From: Tolypeutes matacus
Lineage: Eukaryota > Chordata > Mammalia > Cingulata > Chlamyphoridae
Reading direction: 5' to 3'
Assembly (NCBI GenBank): GCA_026826555.1
Contig: JAKSZT010054458.1
Location: forward strand, 1,519,481 to 1,583,480
DNA length: 64,000 nt
The position numbers were made by a program, and so were the translations under genes. A model generated the notes under the pieces. The model had not been told where the DNA came from. It worked only from the letters and a program-made list of their open reading frames with translations, and did not search any database. Shown piece by piece: positions 45,786 through 57,824 of the stretch. Numbering within the stretch: the stretch's first letter is position 1; every line of letters starts with the position of its first letter.

Positions 45786-46305
45786 CATTCATGTTATGTC
45801 ACAACTTTGCTTAAAAGCCATCACTGACTTCCAAATGCATTCTCAATAAAGTTTTAGGGCATATATAGACATTTATAATCTGAATTTGAGCAACTTTCCA
45901 GCTTCAGCTTCCTGCATTCCCTAACATGTTATCAAGACTTTTCCTATACCAAACTATTCACTACTGTAGTTCCCTCTGTCTGGGATGTCCTCATAATGCC
46001 TGTATGCCTGCATTCATCCTTCAGCATCTATCTATTTGAAAGGTTATTTGCATAAGGAAAGCTTCTCAGTAGGGTTACTCACTCTCAGGCAGTTAACTGT
46101 TTTCTATTTTAAAATTTTACACATATCTTTACAATAGCTCTGATGACAATGTGTTCCATTTAGATTTCATACTTAAAGTTTACATATTCCTGGCTAAAAT
46201 GTGTTTTGAGGATCAGCTTCTACCAGAACTCCTAGTGCCTGGCACTTGATTTAGTACATTCTAGGCACCCATATCTTTGAGTAATGAATTAGTGAATGTT
46301 TTTAT
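45786..46305 (+). repeat. L2 LINE fragment
   Basis: Contains atgtcacaactttgcttaaa, agccatcactgacttccaaa, tagttccctctgtctgggat and tcctagtgcctggcacttga, in L2 order. Confidence 0.65.
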
Positions 46306-46694
46306 TAAGACACGAAAGAAAGTATCAAAATTACATTTTAACCTTGGGATATAGACTACTGTAGAACAACTATTGTATGCAGAGAAGGAAGTACAGAATA
46401 ATAATTAGGTAAATCATACCACACCAGAAAAGTTAAAAAACATAAAAATAAAAATAAAAACTGGTATAATATTTAGCATGAACCAATGGAGACATAATGT
46501 ATAGAAGCAAACAACTGAAGTTGTCTTGAAGAAATGAGCTTGTTCTGTATTGCTCCAGAAGATAAAACTACATATCAGTGAGCGAAATTTAAGCTTTCTC
46601 TTAATCAGAGTATTTAAAGGAAGAGGCTTTTGGAAATGTGATAAAATCTCTTACAGGAAATATTCAAGCAGAGGCTAGATGAGCATCTAATTAA
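46306..46694. other. SCLT1 intron, nothing recognised
   Basis: AT-rich, with no supported feature. Confidence 0.5.
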
Positions 46695-46703
46695 AAGGTA
46701 TTT

Positions 46704-47141
46704 AAGGCAAACATGTGGATAAAGCGAATGGGCTCCCATCTACCATAAAGGAGGCCCAGGGTTCGATTCCAGGAGCCTCCTGGTGAAAGGCAAGCTGGTC
46801 TGTGCGGCGAGCTGGCCCATACGGAGCGCTGGCCCGTGCAGGAGTGCTAGCCTGCACAGAGAGCTGGCGCAGCAAGATGTCACAAAAAAAAGAGACACAA
46901 AGGACAGACAATATGAGATGCAGCAGACCAGGGAACTGCAATGGCATTAAGAGATTGAGCGACTCTCTCCCACTCTGGAAGGTCCCAGGATCGGTTTCTG
47001 GTGCCGCCTAAAGAGAAGACAAGCAGACACAGAAGAACACAAAGAGAGCAGACAGCGAGCGCAAAAGCAATGAGGGTGGGGGGAGAAATAAATAAATAAA
47101 TAAATCTTTAAAAACAACAACAACAACAAAAAAAAAACCAC
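46704..47141 (+). mobile_element. Long dimeric DAS-type SINE
   Basis: Two tRNA-like parts: one with gggttcgattccaggagcct near 46760, then a GC-rich linker with repeated gagctggc units, then a second with gattgagcgactctctccca and gatcggtttctggtgccg, then an aaataaataaat/caacaa tail. It is flanked by aaggtattt (46695-46703 and 47142-47150). It is the sense counterpart of 366-799. Confidence 0.9.
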
Positions 47142-47163
47142 AAGGTATTTCATAGAAGGAGGT

Positions 47164-47618
47164 TGAGATGGTTTGAAGCTGTATGGACCCCAGAAAAATA
47201 CACTCATGAAACTAGTTCATTCCTGTGCATGTAAACCTATTGTAAGTAGGACCTTTTTATTAGGTAATTTCAGATAAGGCGTAGCCCAGTGTGGGTCTGC
47301 TCTTCTTACTGAAGACATTTATAGCCAGTATGAGTACGCAGAAAAGGAAAAACAGCCACAGAAGCCAGAAACTGAAAGCAAGAAAACCCAGAAGAGAAGT
47401 GAGAGACCAGAAGACATCACCATATACCTTGCCAAGTGACAGGAGTCCAGGCTCACTGGCAGCCAGTCTTTGGGGAGAAATCACTGCCTGATGATACCTT
47501 GATTTGGACATTTTTCTCAGCCTTGAAACTGTTAGCTTGTAATAACTAATAAATTCCTATTGTGAAAAGCCAAACCATTTTTGATATATTGCATTTCACG
47601 AGTCTACCAAATTAAAAG
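47164..47618 (+). mobile_element. Solo LTR, family 2
   Basis: It runs from tgagatggtttgaagctgta to ctaccaaattaaaa. It has gtgcatgtaaacctattgta, catataccttgccaagtg and actaataaattcctattg, aligned with 31920-32407. The terminal bases are altered, so the edges are approximate. Confidence 0.82.
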
Positions 47619-47875
47619 AAATGTCTATATCATTTGGGGAATAGATGACCTCTAATATCTTCAAATTATCTGGTGAAGTGATCTCAATTATTTCAGCCCA
47701 AATCAGTTTATGTTACTGGCTTCTACAGTGTCTCAAATACATAACTCGTACTTTATTATATTCCATCTTGGTGTTAGCATAATTAAGACTTGTGTTATGA
47801 TTATTTAGGAACACCTCAAGATAAATAACATAGAGTAATTAGCAGAAATATAAATTAAGGTTGTGCATTTTAAGG
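47619..47875. other. SCLT1 intron before the L1
   Basis: No supported feature. It ends at the target duplication of the L1. Confidence 0.5.
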
Positions 47876-48587
47876 AGCTAGTGTTGGGAATTAACTCAAC
47901 TATTGGGAAAGATGGCAAAGTAGGGAGCTCCAGGACTCAGTCCTTCTACCAAAACAACTATTAAACAGGCAGGAACTGTCTGAAACAACTATTTTGAAAC
48001 TTCGAAAGCCAGAAGAACACTGTGAAGAATCTAGGAAAGAACAGGAGGAAGGGGCTGATAAACTACAGCATAGGACAGTAAACTGCTCTCTACACACAAT
48101 GGCTACCAGCACTGATCCACGCTCGTGGCAGGCCACCTTGGGGTCCAGGTCCTGGCTAGCTCACCAGTGACAGAAAAGGACATTCTCTTCCCCAAGAACA
48201 GGAGTGAGCACAGCCTATTATCACTGATCACAGCTTTTGATTAAAGAATTTGGATAGCTATGGGCCTGGCTCAAAGGGTAGCTATGTTTCAACCCACTCC
48301 AGACAAAGGCAGTGGCAGCCATTGTTTCAGCCCTACCCAGACAGAGGCAGCGGTAGTTGGGATTTAGAGATGCAGCCTTCCTCAGGGCTGAGGTAGACAG
48401 TCAGCTGAAGGACTGCATTTCCTGGGAAAGCCAGGAAAGCTCAGCTTTGGGGAGTCAAAGGAGAAGCTTTTGGTTCCCTATCTGATCCTTCCCCAGGCCA
48501 CTGTGAAGCCACTCTGTGCCCCTTGGTGGATCCCTGGCTCTGTTTTGACTGGGAAAGTCCTCTCCAGGGAGACACTCCTCCTAGAAT

Positions 48588-49600
48588 TTGCTATCCAGAA
48601 AAAAGCACATTCAGACAATGAAAGGAATGTATAAAACCATAGAGGCAGAGAGTCTGGGACATGCCAGCTTCAAAAATCCAGGGGAGATGGGTATTTCTCC
48701 TAAGAAACAGAGGGAACAAGAAAATTCCTGTAAATATGGGAACTCCAAAACAATTAACAAGCAAAAGCCCAGAACAAGACAAAGGCCCAGAAAGACAACG
48801 AAAACCCTGCATACTGCATTTACCTTCCTGACAAGAGGGCTGAAGCTCCAAAAAACCTCTGTCGCATCACCAGCTGGTTACAAAACAAGAAACGGACATT
48901 CAATGGATGTCCCGGAGTTAACATTTTAAAATATTAAAATGTACAATATACAACAAAAGAGTTCGAGACATACAAAGAAACAGAAAATGATGGTTCAACT
49001 AAAGGAAGAGGATAAAAATCCAGAAAACACCAATGAAGAAGACCAGAGTGTGTACATACCAAACTAAGCTTTTTTTTTTTTTTTTTAAATGCTCTTATAA
49101 ATGCTCAAGAAAATGAAGGAAAATACAGAGAAAGAAGTAAAGGATATCATGGAAACAAGGAACAAACAATATGAGAGTCTAAGTATAAAAAGACAGAAAT
49201 TTTAAATAAGAACCAAACACATCTACTGTCATGGAAGACCACAATAACTGAAATGAAAAATACCCCAGTACGGTTTCAAGAGCAGAATGAAGCTGGCAGA
49301 AGAAAGAATCAGTGAACTTGAAGATAAGACACTTAAAATTAGTCAGGCTGAGGAGCAGAAAAAAAAAAAGAAAGAGAAGGAATATTCAAAGAAATAGTGA
49401 CAGAGAACTTTCCAAACTTAGCAGAAGACGTGAATATGCAGATCCGTGAAGGCCAGAGAACACTTAACAGGATAAGCAACAAGAAAAATACACCCTGTCA
49501 TATATTGATTACACTATCAAATGCAGAGGACAAGGAGAGAGTTCTGAAAGCTGCAAGAAAAAAGCAGTGTGTTATGTACAAAGGAGTCCCAATAAATTGA
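48588..49600 (+). pseudogene. L1 ORF1 remnant
   Basis: Broken into short frames. 49397-49600 encodes NFPNLAEDVNMQIREGQRT and then CHILITLSNAEDK, matching the C-terminal part of L1 ORF1 (nucleic-acid binding). The coiled-coil part upstream is frameshifted and includes a T-run at 49071-49086. Confidence 0.75.
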
Positions 49601-50594
49601 GGCTGATATCTCATCAGAAATCATGGAGGCAAGAAAGCAGTGGGTTGAAATAATTAAGTGCTAAAGAAAAACAACTGCCAGCCAAGAATTTTATTGCCAG
49701 CATAGACTCTTTAAAAAATGAGGGTGAGATTAAGATATTTTCAGTAAACAAAAGCTGAGGGAGATCATCACCACTAAACCTGTCCTACAAGCAATGTTAA
49801 ATGTAGTTCTTCTGACTGAAATGAAAGGACACTAGACAGTGATTCAAGACGGCATAAAGAAATAAAGACCTGTAGTAAAGGTAAACATTTGGGTAATTAT
49901 AAATGCCATTGTTATTTTATTATTTTGTTTGGTATGTAAATTCACATCTTATTTCCTACAGGTGTTAAAATGCAACTGCATAAAAAGCAATGATAGAACT
50001 ATGTTGTTGAATAAACAATGTACAAAGACATGAGCGGTAACAAGCACAAAAAGCTGGTGGAGGGACAGAGGTATATAGGAAAAGAATGTGTGCATTCTAT
50101 TAAAGAAAACTTGTTATCAAACCAAATATGATGGTTATATACTTAGGATGTTAAATGTTAACCCCATGGTAACCACAAGGAAAATAGATGAAAAATATAT
50201 CCAGAGAGAAATGAGAAGGCACTTAATATGTTATAACACACACATACACACAAATAAAATTAAATAAAACTAGGATTTAATGGAAGACAGGGACAAAAAA
50301 GGTCTAAGAACTACAAAGACTAAGTAGCAAAATGGAAGAATGAAGTCCCGTATTATCAGTACTGACTTTAAATAGATGAAACTTTCCTGTCAAAAGGCAG
50401 AGACTGGCAAAATATATAAAAGAGCATGATTCAACTATATGCTGTCTGCAAGAGATTCACCTTAAAGTCAAAGACACAAGTAGATTGAGGGTAAAAGGAC
50501 AGAAAAATAATATACCATGAAAGTTGTAACCAAAAGAGAGCTGGGGTGGCTATAGTAATATCAGATAAAATGGACTTTGTTAAAAACAGTTACA

Positions 50595-50710
50595 GGGGAG
50601 CAGTGGATGTAGCTTAAGTAGTTGAATGCCTGGTTTCCACACAAGGTCCCGGGCTTGATCCCCGGTACCTCCTAAAAACAAAAACAAACAAGCAAACAAA
50701 CAAAGCAACT
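50595..50710 (+). mobile_element. DAS-type SINE monomer in the L1 (first of a pair)
   Basis: gggagcagtggatgtagctt head, gggcttgatccccggtacct B box, then an acaaacaa-rich tail. It lies directly before a second copy. Confidence 0.85.
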
Positions 50711-50716
50711 CTCATT

Positions 50717-50810
50717 GTGGAGCAGATGTAGCTCAGTGGTTGAGCACCTGCTTCCCATGTACGAGGTCCTGGGTTCAATCTTTGGTACTCCCTCCCCCCC
50801 CAAAAAAAAA
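50717..50810 (+). mobile_element. DAS-type SINE monomer in the L1 (second of a pair)
   Basis: gtggagcagatgtagctcag, tggttgagcacctgcttccc and gggttcaatctttgg, then an A tail. agttac (50590 area) and agttataagg (50811 area) may be a degraded shared target duplication. The second copy may have inserted in the tail of the first. Confidence 0.85.
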
Positions 50811-53370
50811 GTTATAAGGAAAAAAGATGGTACTTATATATTGATAAAAGCAAAAATTCAACATTTATTTATAAATTATAAATATATATATGCACCTAAC
50901 AGCAAAGCCCCAAAATATATGAAGCAAATAATGACAGATTTAAAGGGAGAAACTGGTGGTTCTACATTAATAACATGATACTTTAACACAACACCCTTAA
51001 TAATGGTTAGAACTCCTTGTCAGAAGATCAATAAGGAAGTACAGGACTTGAATAAAACATTTAACCAAATAGACCAAATCAGCATCTATAGAATACTGTA
51101 CCCAACAAAAACAGAATACACATTTTCTTGAGTGCACATGGATCATTCTCCAGGATAGAACATATGTTGGGCCACAAAAGAAGTCCAGATCATGTAGATG
51201 TAGTGATATTATATAAAGAAAATCCTGAAAAATCCACAACAGAACTCCTTGAGCTCATAAATAAATTTAGCAAATTGACAGAATACAAGATTAAAACCTA
51301 AAAATCAGTAGTGTCTCTATACATAAGCAACAAACAATTGGAAGAAGAAATCAATAAAATATTCCATTCATAAAAGCAACTAAGAGAATCAAACAAAAAT
51401 ATAATGAAAGATGTAAAGGACTTGCACACAGAAAAGTGAAAAACATTGCTAAAAGAAATTAAAGAAGACCTAAATAAATGGAAGGACAATCCATATTCAT
51501 GGATTGGTAAACCAAATATCATTAAGATGTCAATATTCCCCAAACAATTTATAGATTCAGTGCAATCCACCGATCAAAATTCTAACAACTTTCTTTGGAG
51601 AAATGGAAAAGCAAATCATCAAATTTATATGGAAGAGTAAGGGTCCCCAAACAGCTACTGCCATCTTGAAAAAGAAGACAGAAGTTGGAGGACTCTCACT
51701 TCCCCATCTTAAAACTTATTATAAAGCCACTGTAATTAAAACAGCATGGTACTAGCACAAAGACAGACATATAGATCAATGGAATCCAACTGAAAGTTCA
51801 GAAATCAGCACTCACATTTATGGTCAACTCATTTTGACAAGGTGGCAAAGACCACTTAGTTGGGAAAGAACAGTGTCTTCAACAAGAAATAATGGGAAAA
51901 CTGGATTTCCCTTTGCAAAGAAGAAGAAAGAGGAACCCTACCTCAAGCCATATACTCAACTCAATTAAAAATGGATCAAAGACCTTAATATAAGAGCTAG
52001 AATTAGCAATCTCCTAGAATAAAACATAGGGAAGCATCTTCAGGACCTTGTGTTTAGCGATGGTTTCTTAGATTTACACCCAAATAACAAACAAGAAAAG
52101 AAAAAAAGATAAATTGGACCTCATCAAAATTAAAAACTTTTGGTCCTCAAAAGACTATCATGAAAGTAAAACAACATATACAGTGGGAAAAAACATTTGG
52201 AAACCACATATCCAATAAAGGATTAATATCCAGAATATATAAAGAAATCCTTCAACTTAAGAACAAAAATATAACAACCCATTTTAAAAATGGGCAAAAG
52301 ACTTGAACAGACATCTCTCTAAAGAAAACATACAAATGGCCAGAAAGCACATGAAAAGATCCTCCACATTATTAGCCATCAGGGAAATGCAAATCAAAAC
52401 CACAGTGAGATATCCCTTCACACCCATTAGAATAGCAGCTATTAAAAAATGGAAAATAACAAGTGTTGGAGAGGATGCAGAGAAGTAATTATACTCATTC
52501 GTGGCTGGTAGCAATGTAAAATGGGAAGCCACTCTGGAAGACAGTTTGGCAGTTCCTCAGAAAGCTACATAGAGAATTACCATATGATGAAGCAATCCCA
52601 AGACATGGTATAACCAAAAGAAATGAGAGGAGGAACTTGAACAGATGTTTGCATACAGATGTTCACAGCGGAATTATTTGCAATTGTCAAAAGATGGAAG
52701 CAACCCAAGAGTCCATCAGCTGATGAATGGATAAATAAAATGTGGTATATACACACAATACTATTCTGCCATAAAAAAGGAATGAAGTCCTGATGCATGA
52801 GACAACATGGATGGACCTTGAAGACATCACGCTGAGTAAAATATGCCAGACACAAATGGACATATGAGCTCACTGATTTGAAACAATTAGAATAAGCAAA
52901 CTCACAGAATCAGAATCTAGAATAAAGGTTATCAGGGGCCAGGATAGGGATAGGGAATGGGAAGTTAAGGCTTAAAATGTACAGGGTTCCTATTTGGAAT
53001 GATGGAAAAGTTTTGGTAATAAATGGTAGTGAACATTGTGAAGGGTTTTATAAGCACTGAAATATTTATCTTAATATGATTAAAAGAGAAAATATTAGAT
53101 TGCATATAATGGTAACAGAAGAAAAAAATTTTTAAAAATCCATGGAAATACACTAAACAATGAACCCTAAGTTAAACCATGGACTATAATTAATAGTACA
53201 ATTATAAAAATGTAGTATCATCAATTGCAACAAATATTGCACACCAATGCATGGTGTTGGTGGTGGTGTAAGGGAATCATGTATTTAAGAATGATTGTTC
53301 TATAAACCCACAACTTCTCTAATAAAGGAAATAAGGAAAGAAAAAGAAAAAAAGAAGCTAGTATTGGGAA

Positions 53371-55075
53371 CAAAAGTGCCTAACTTGTTCGCAAGGCTAT
53401 TAGGAGCACAACAATTGCATGTAAGTTTGGCTTACTTATTCTGTAATATTGATCACAAAGAAAATTACATACTATACTAATATTCTAGAATTTGGAAATT
53501 CATAAAGGCCTAGAGAAGCATCCCTTTCAATCTTTGTATACTTTAACACCAATTTACTGGTTAAACATGTTAGTCCTATTTCTTCAGGTAGAAAGAGGCT
53601 TTGTTGGTAGATGGACACTTCTCGTGCAATTCTGAGAACGTGCAATAGCACACGAAACTTAGTGTGCAATTAACATAATTTTAAGTAATTGTATAGAAAG
53701 GAGAGAACTACAAAAAATATGATTTTAGTATATTAAAATAACTAAGATATGTGAACTCTCACTGTATCTATAGGCATAGTAAATAAATATAAACTTGTAC
53801 TTTTATGTACTGTTCACGTCAGGGCACTTTACACTTTACCTTCTGCATATTACTAACATACTGGTCATGACAAGTAGTTTATATATTGCATACTCATTGA
53901 TTTATTATACATTTATGTGAACCCAGTCGTTTAATTTATTCATGTAATCAGAAAACTTTTTAATGTAAACTTTTTTAATTTATTTAAGGGCACTTTTCTT
54001 AAGTCTTTAATCTCTTAGTTTATCTTGACCAAGATTTGCTCTTCTGACTATAATCTGGATGAACAAGATCTTATAATCACTTCACTATTTCTCTCTTCAT
54101 TCAGTATTCTTGCTTGATATCTATTATATACATTAAGAAAAACTCAAGTTTAAAAATTTCTCTTAACCATTTTCCTTTATTTTAACCACCTGTGTAGTCC
54201 TTGCTATGTTCTTTTTAGCACAACTCTCTTTTATATATCTTGTCATTCTATCACATCTATGTAATTTATAGTTTATTATTCTTAGCTTTGGGCCTTAAAC
54301 TATGAATTCTTGTGCCTTAGAAATTCTTGTGACTATTCCAACATCCTTCTTCCCATGACTTTCTTTATAAGACTTAGTCTTTCATGGGAATGATTATGGG
54401 TTTTTTATAATTAAATAGGGGCTCTGTGGTATACAATGCCAAATATATAATTCTCACAATTATAGGAGATAAACTGAAAGAATGAATAATTGTGATGTTA
54501 GGTTAAAGTATTAATCCCATGTAGGAATACATTCAGTTAAAAAAATGCCTTTCTTAATTATTGATATCATTCATTTTGTTCTAGAGCACTTTAATACTAT
54601 TTTTAAACTCTAAGATAAATATTTTCCAAAATAAGTGACTGGCAAGTGCTATATGTAAACATAAATAGGCTAGGGAGAGATTTTTAAAATAAATTTTTAC
54701 AAGGTTAAAGATAAAAAAATTAAGTAGAATAAAATTGGATAACTTACTTTTGATAACACAACTCTACCTTTATACAAAGACATTTTCATTAAGTACTAAC
54801 AAAGAAGTAGCAAAGTAACTAAGCAAGAATGAAGGAAGGAAAGAGAAGAATTATCTGGGATGTCATAATCTTATTACTCAACAATAAGGTAAAAATAAAA
54901 TTCTAAGAAGGTAAACAAAAGAATAAAAAATGAGAGGAAAAAATATTAAGAGCAGATGGGGGGCTAATTATATATTTTTTAATGAAAATATTACAAGGAA
55001 ATTTAGGTATACCAAAGTTAGCACTGGTGGTCAAACAACTAATGAACGAATCTTAGTTTCTTTATATTTTTAAGG
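53371..55075. other. SCLT1 intron, nothing recognised
   Basis: AT-rich sequence without a supported gene, RNA or repeat. Confidence 0.5.
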
Positions 55076-55205
55076 AACTGGGCTATTCATTTATTTAACA
55101 AACATTCACACTATTCTAATTATATGCCAGCAATGTACTGAATGAAATACAAAGAATAAATCATGAGCCCGACTCATGATGAGCTCACAGTCTAGCTTAC
55201 TCTTA
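55076..55205 (-). repeat. L2 LINE 3' end, antisense
   Basis: ttcatttatttaacaaacat, attatatgccagcaatgtac and gagctcacagtctagct are the complement of the L2 terminal region. Confidence 0.65.
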
Positions 55206-55456
55206 GGATATCTTACCAAGAACCCTAAAAGTATTTTTATATTAGGATATATTTTACATCTCCAAGGAGTACTGTGAACCATGGCATGCTTTTAAATGTG
55301 AAAGAAAAAGAGACAGAGAAAAGAATATTGCCTATATTATCTTCATGGAATATGTTTCTTTTGTTGTTCATTTGCATTAGCATAAATAAATGATTATATA
55401 TAGTGACAATTTCTAGTTTATATAAATGAGTACTCTGAACGGATGTTTTCACTTAC

Positions 55457-55522
55457 CATTTCTATGTTCTCATTAGTAACATGAAGTTGCTTAGTCAACT
55501 GCTGAAAATTGGTCAGCTGATC
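55457..55522 (-). CDS. SCLT1: SCLT1 internal coding exon (third in the window, 66 bp)
   Basis: A short exon of 22 codons, phase 0 at both ends: it begins DQLTNFQQLTKQLHV and ends NENIEM. The human protein has nearly the same residues after ESQKQK. The acceptor is gttttag and the donor gtaagt, both close to consensus. It is too short to be picked out by length and is recognised by homology and by exact phase agreement with both neighbours. Skipping this exon would keep the frame, because its length is a multiple of three. Confidence 0.96.
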
Positions 55523-57150
55523 CTAAAACAGGAAAGTAGGGGGTGGGGGGTTAGAGTAAATATAATTTTGTTTGTAACTCATATATAAAAAATTTTTAAA
55601 TTAAATTCAAGTGTAAAATCATTATTCATAAGTCTAAATAAAATCAGTTGGTTTTCTAATAACTATTATTATATAAATTAATACTTGAAGAAATGATTTT
55701 TTAAATGGTTAAAATAAATAAGTTGGCAATGTTGAAACTAATGTGGCTATTTATGTTTTATGTGAAACCCATTATTTCTAGAAATCAACCCATTAGTAAA
55801 TAGATATGGTAGAAGGACCTTGTCCCAGATTGAAGAACTACATTCAAACTCTTCAAAATATACTCCCCACCCACCCTTTTTAAAAAAATTTTCTTGGCTT
55901 GAATGTCACAGAAGTTTTCAATTGTTTGGTTACCTGTCCTAGTTCTAGTAATCATTTTTTGTGCAGATGACACAAAATTAGAAGGGTCCATTAATATGTC
56001 AGATGACAAAATTAAAGATTAAGAGATAACCAGGGAAATAAGGACAAATGTAAAGTCATATATATTAAAACAACAACAACAACAACAACAAAAACACTTA
56101 AATGCATACTGTATGAGAATGATCATACTCAGGTAAAAAAAAAAAAAAAAAAAAAAAAATACCTAATCAGTTTAAAGTTCATTGACGTAAATGAGGAAAT
56201 ATACCTAGAGAACTTATATTAAAAGTGGTTTTCAGATCTCAGAGTGTATAAAATCCTTTGGCTCAGACCACATGTGGGTTATTTTGAAACTGGGACATGT
56301 TTAGAAAATCATTTTTTAAACTATAAAGCTTCATGTAAGTATTTTATGATTTTTTTTAGGTAGAAATTAGTAATTATAGTGATAGTAATGGGAACAGTCA
56401 AATTGGAATTTTAAAAGTCTGTGAGAAGTGGAGAGGCATGATAACTTATTTAAATAACTGCCTTCTCAAAATCTACAGAAACAGCTTAGAATTGGAATTA
56501 CTCTGTACCTATGAAAAAAAAGATAATGGAAGAATAAAGAAGGCAGATTTTCTAATGGAATGGATGGCCTTGTGAGATAGTGGGTTCAATAGAGGTATAA
56601 AGCAAAAGCTAGATATCCACTTAACAGAAAGAATATAAAATAACTTTTCCTTTGGATAGAAAGCCCTTAATAACCATTAAGAATCCTTCCTACTGCAAAA
56701 TTATATTCTGACTAATTTATGTTAGACAAATTTGACATTTATTTTAATGATATTTCACATTTAAGGGTGTTAACATTTTCATTTTACATAGTACTGCCCA
56801 TTATATTTGAGCAAGTTTCCTCAAATATATGATCTAATGATCAGGTTTTTTGTTTGTTTTAAACCAGGTAGGAAATCAAGCAAATAAAAGTTTTAGAGGT
56901 CCATTTATACATAATAATCCAAACCACTTCACATAGATACTTCTTAGAACTAGATACTTCACTGCTAACCAATGTATACCAGGCAGTGCTTTAATTATCT
57001 TATCTGTTCAAGAGATGTCTAACCATCAAGGATCTCTTCATTGTTGGAGTAAGTAACAAAATAGAGACTTAGGTATTCCCTTCAAAACTGATTTTCTTCA
57101 GAATGCAATTTCTTATTGATATATAAGAAAAACATGAAATCCAAGATTAC
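55523..57150. other. SCLT1 intron with simple repeats
   Basis: An (AAC)n tract at 56069-56092 and an A-run of about 23 at 56137-56159. Otherwise no recognised feature. Confidence 0.6.
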
Positions 57151-57273
57151 CTTTTGCTTTTGACTTTCAACTACATGAATCTGGGCTTCAGTCATATGTT
57201 CCTGGTAAAGTTTCTGCAGTCGGTCCAACTCCTGAGAAACGGTCTGCCAGAGTTCCACAGCCTGAGTTTTTTC
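57151..57273 (-). CDS. SCLT1: SCLT1 internal coding exon (second in the window)
   Basis: A 123-bp exon of exactly 41 codons, phase 0 at both ends. It encodes EKTQAVELWQTVSQELDRLQ, then a KLYQEHMTEAQ stretch, and ends ESQKQK. This matches human SCLT1 near residues 143-183 with only a few substitutions. The acceptor is tttatag and the donor gtaatc. Leu, Val and aromatic residues recur at heptad spacing, as expected for the rod. It continues directly into the DQL start of the exon at 55457-55522. No stop or frameshift is present, so this part of the gene looks functional. Confidence 0.97.
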
Positions 57274-57591
57274 CTATAAAACCAAAGTATTTGATATTTT
57301 GTTAAATTATCAGGAGAGTATTGCATAGTACAAATGACTCATTTTTTCACAGAACAAGTTCTTATAAAGTCACAAAATAAAAACAGAACTAATGAAAAGA
57401 TGGTATTATAATTTTTGAAGATATGAATTTGTATAATTTATAGAATGAATCTAAAGATGAGAAACTCATTTTGAAATTGTCTTTTTATCCAATTTCATAG
57501 TTCAAAGAGCCTTAATTGAGGATACAAATTTAAACCATTCTCCTTGTTCCACAAGAAAGTGTAAGTCATAGAAATTACTGAAGAAGAAAAC

Positions 57592-57630
57592 TCATTCCCT
57601 GACCTCACTCCCTGACCTCACTCCCTGCAA
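57592..57630. repeat. 13-bp tandem repeat, about 3 units
   Basis: Units of ccctgacctcact at 57597-57628. Confidence 0.85.
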
Positions 57631-57639
57631 AGTACAAGT

Positions 57640-57824
57640 TATTTTTTTTTTCTGATTGTAAAAGTAATAAATGTTCACTGTAGAAAATTAGGAAGATACA
57701 GAAGAATAAAGAAGAATGTAAGAATCAACTATAATTTTACCACCTGACAGTAAATATTGCTAACATTTGCATATAATCATCTTTATAAATGTTGTAAGTA
57801 TTCACATTTAAAAATGTGGTTTTA
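57640..57824 (+). repeat. Old LINE-like fragment, split by later insertions
   Basis: attgtaaaagtaataaatgt, cagaagaataaagaagaatg and ccacctgacagtaaatattg resemble an old LINE 3' region. Related text resumes near 58977-59050 and again at 60655-60840. Confidence 0.5.

Larger units (their letters stand above)
50300..53000 (+). pseudogene. L1 ORF2 remnant with internal deletion and two SINE insertions
   Basis: Short frames only. 51446-51640 encodes [20 protein letters not shown], typical of the L1 reverse transcriptase C-terminal side, and 52303-52488 encodes [20 protein letters not shown] from the Cys-rich C-terminal half. The segment between endonuclease and late reverse transcriptase is absent, so the catalytic core is lost. 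Confidence 0.8.
47891..53355 (+). mobile_element. L1 LINE, sense strand, 5'-complete but internally deleted
   Basis: Flanked by agctagtgttgggaa (47876-47890) and agctagtattgggaa (53356-53370), one mismatch. The order is: 5' UTR with gggaaagatggcaaagtagg; ORF1 remnants (48588-48929 and 49397-49600, the latter with CHILITLSNAEDKERVLKAA); an intergenic part; then ORF2. Endonuclease-side text is at 50300-51190. Late reverse transcriptase to 3' end is at 51220-53050. The central reverse transcriptase is missing at about 51195-51220, where aagtccagatcatgtagatg is soon followed by 3'-half text. The 3' UTR has gttggtggtggtgtaaggg. Many stops; inactive. Confidence 0.88.
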
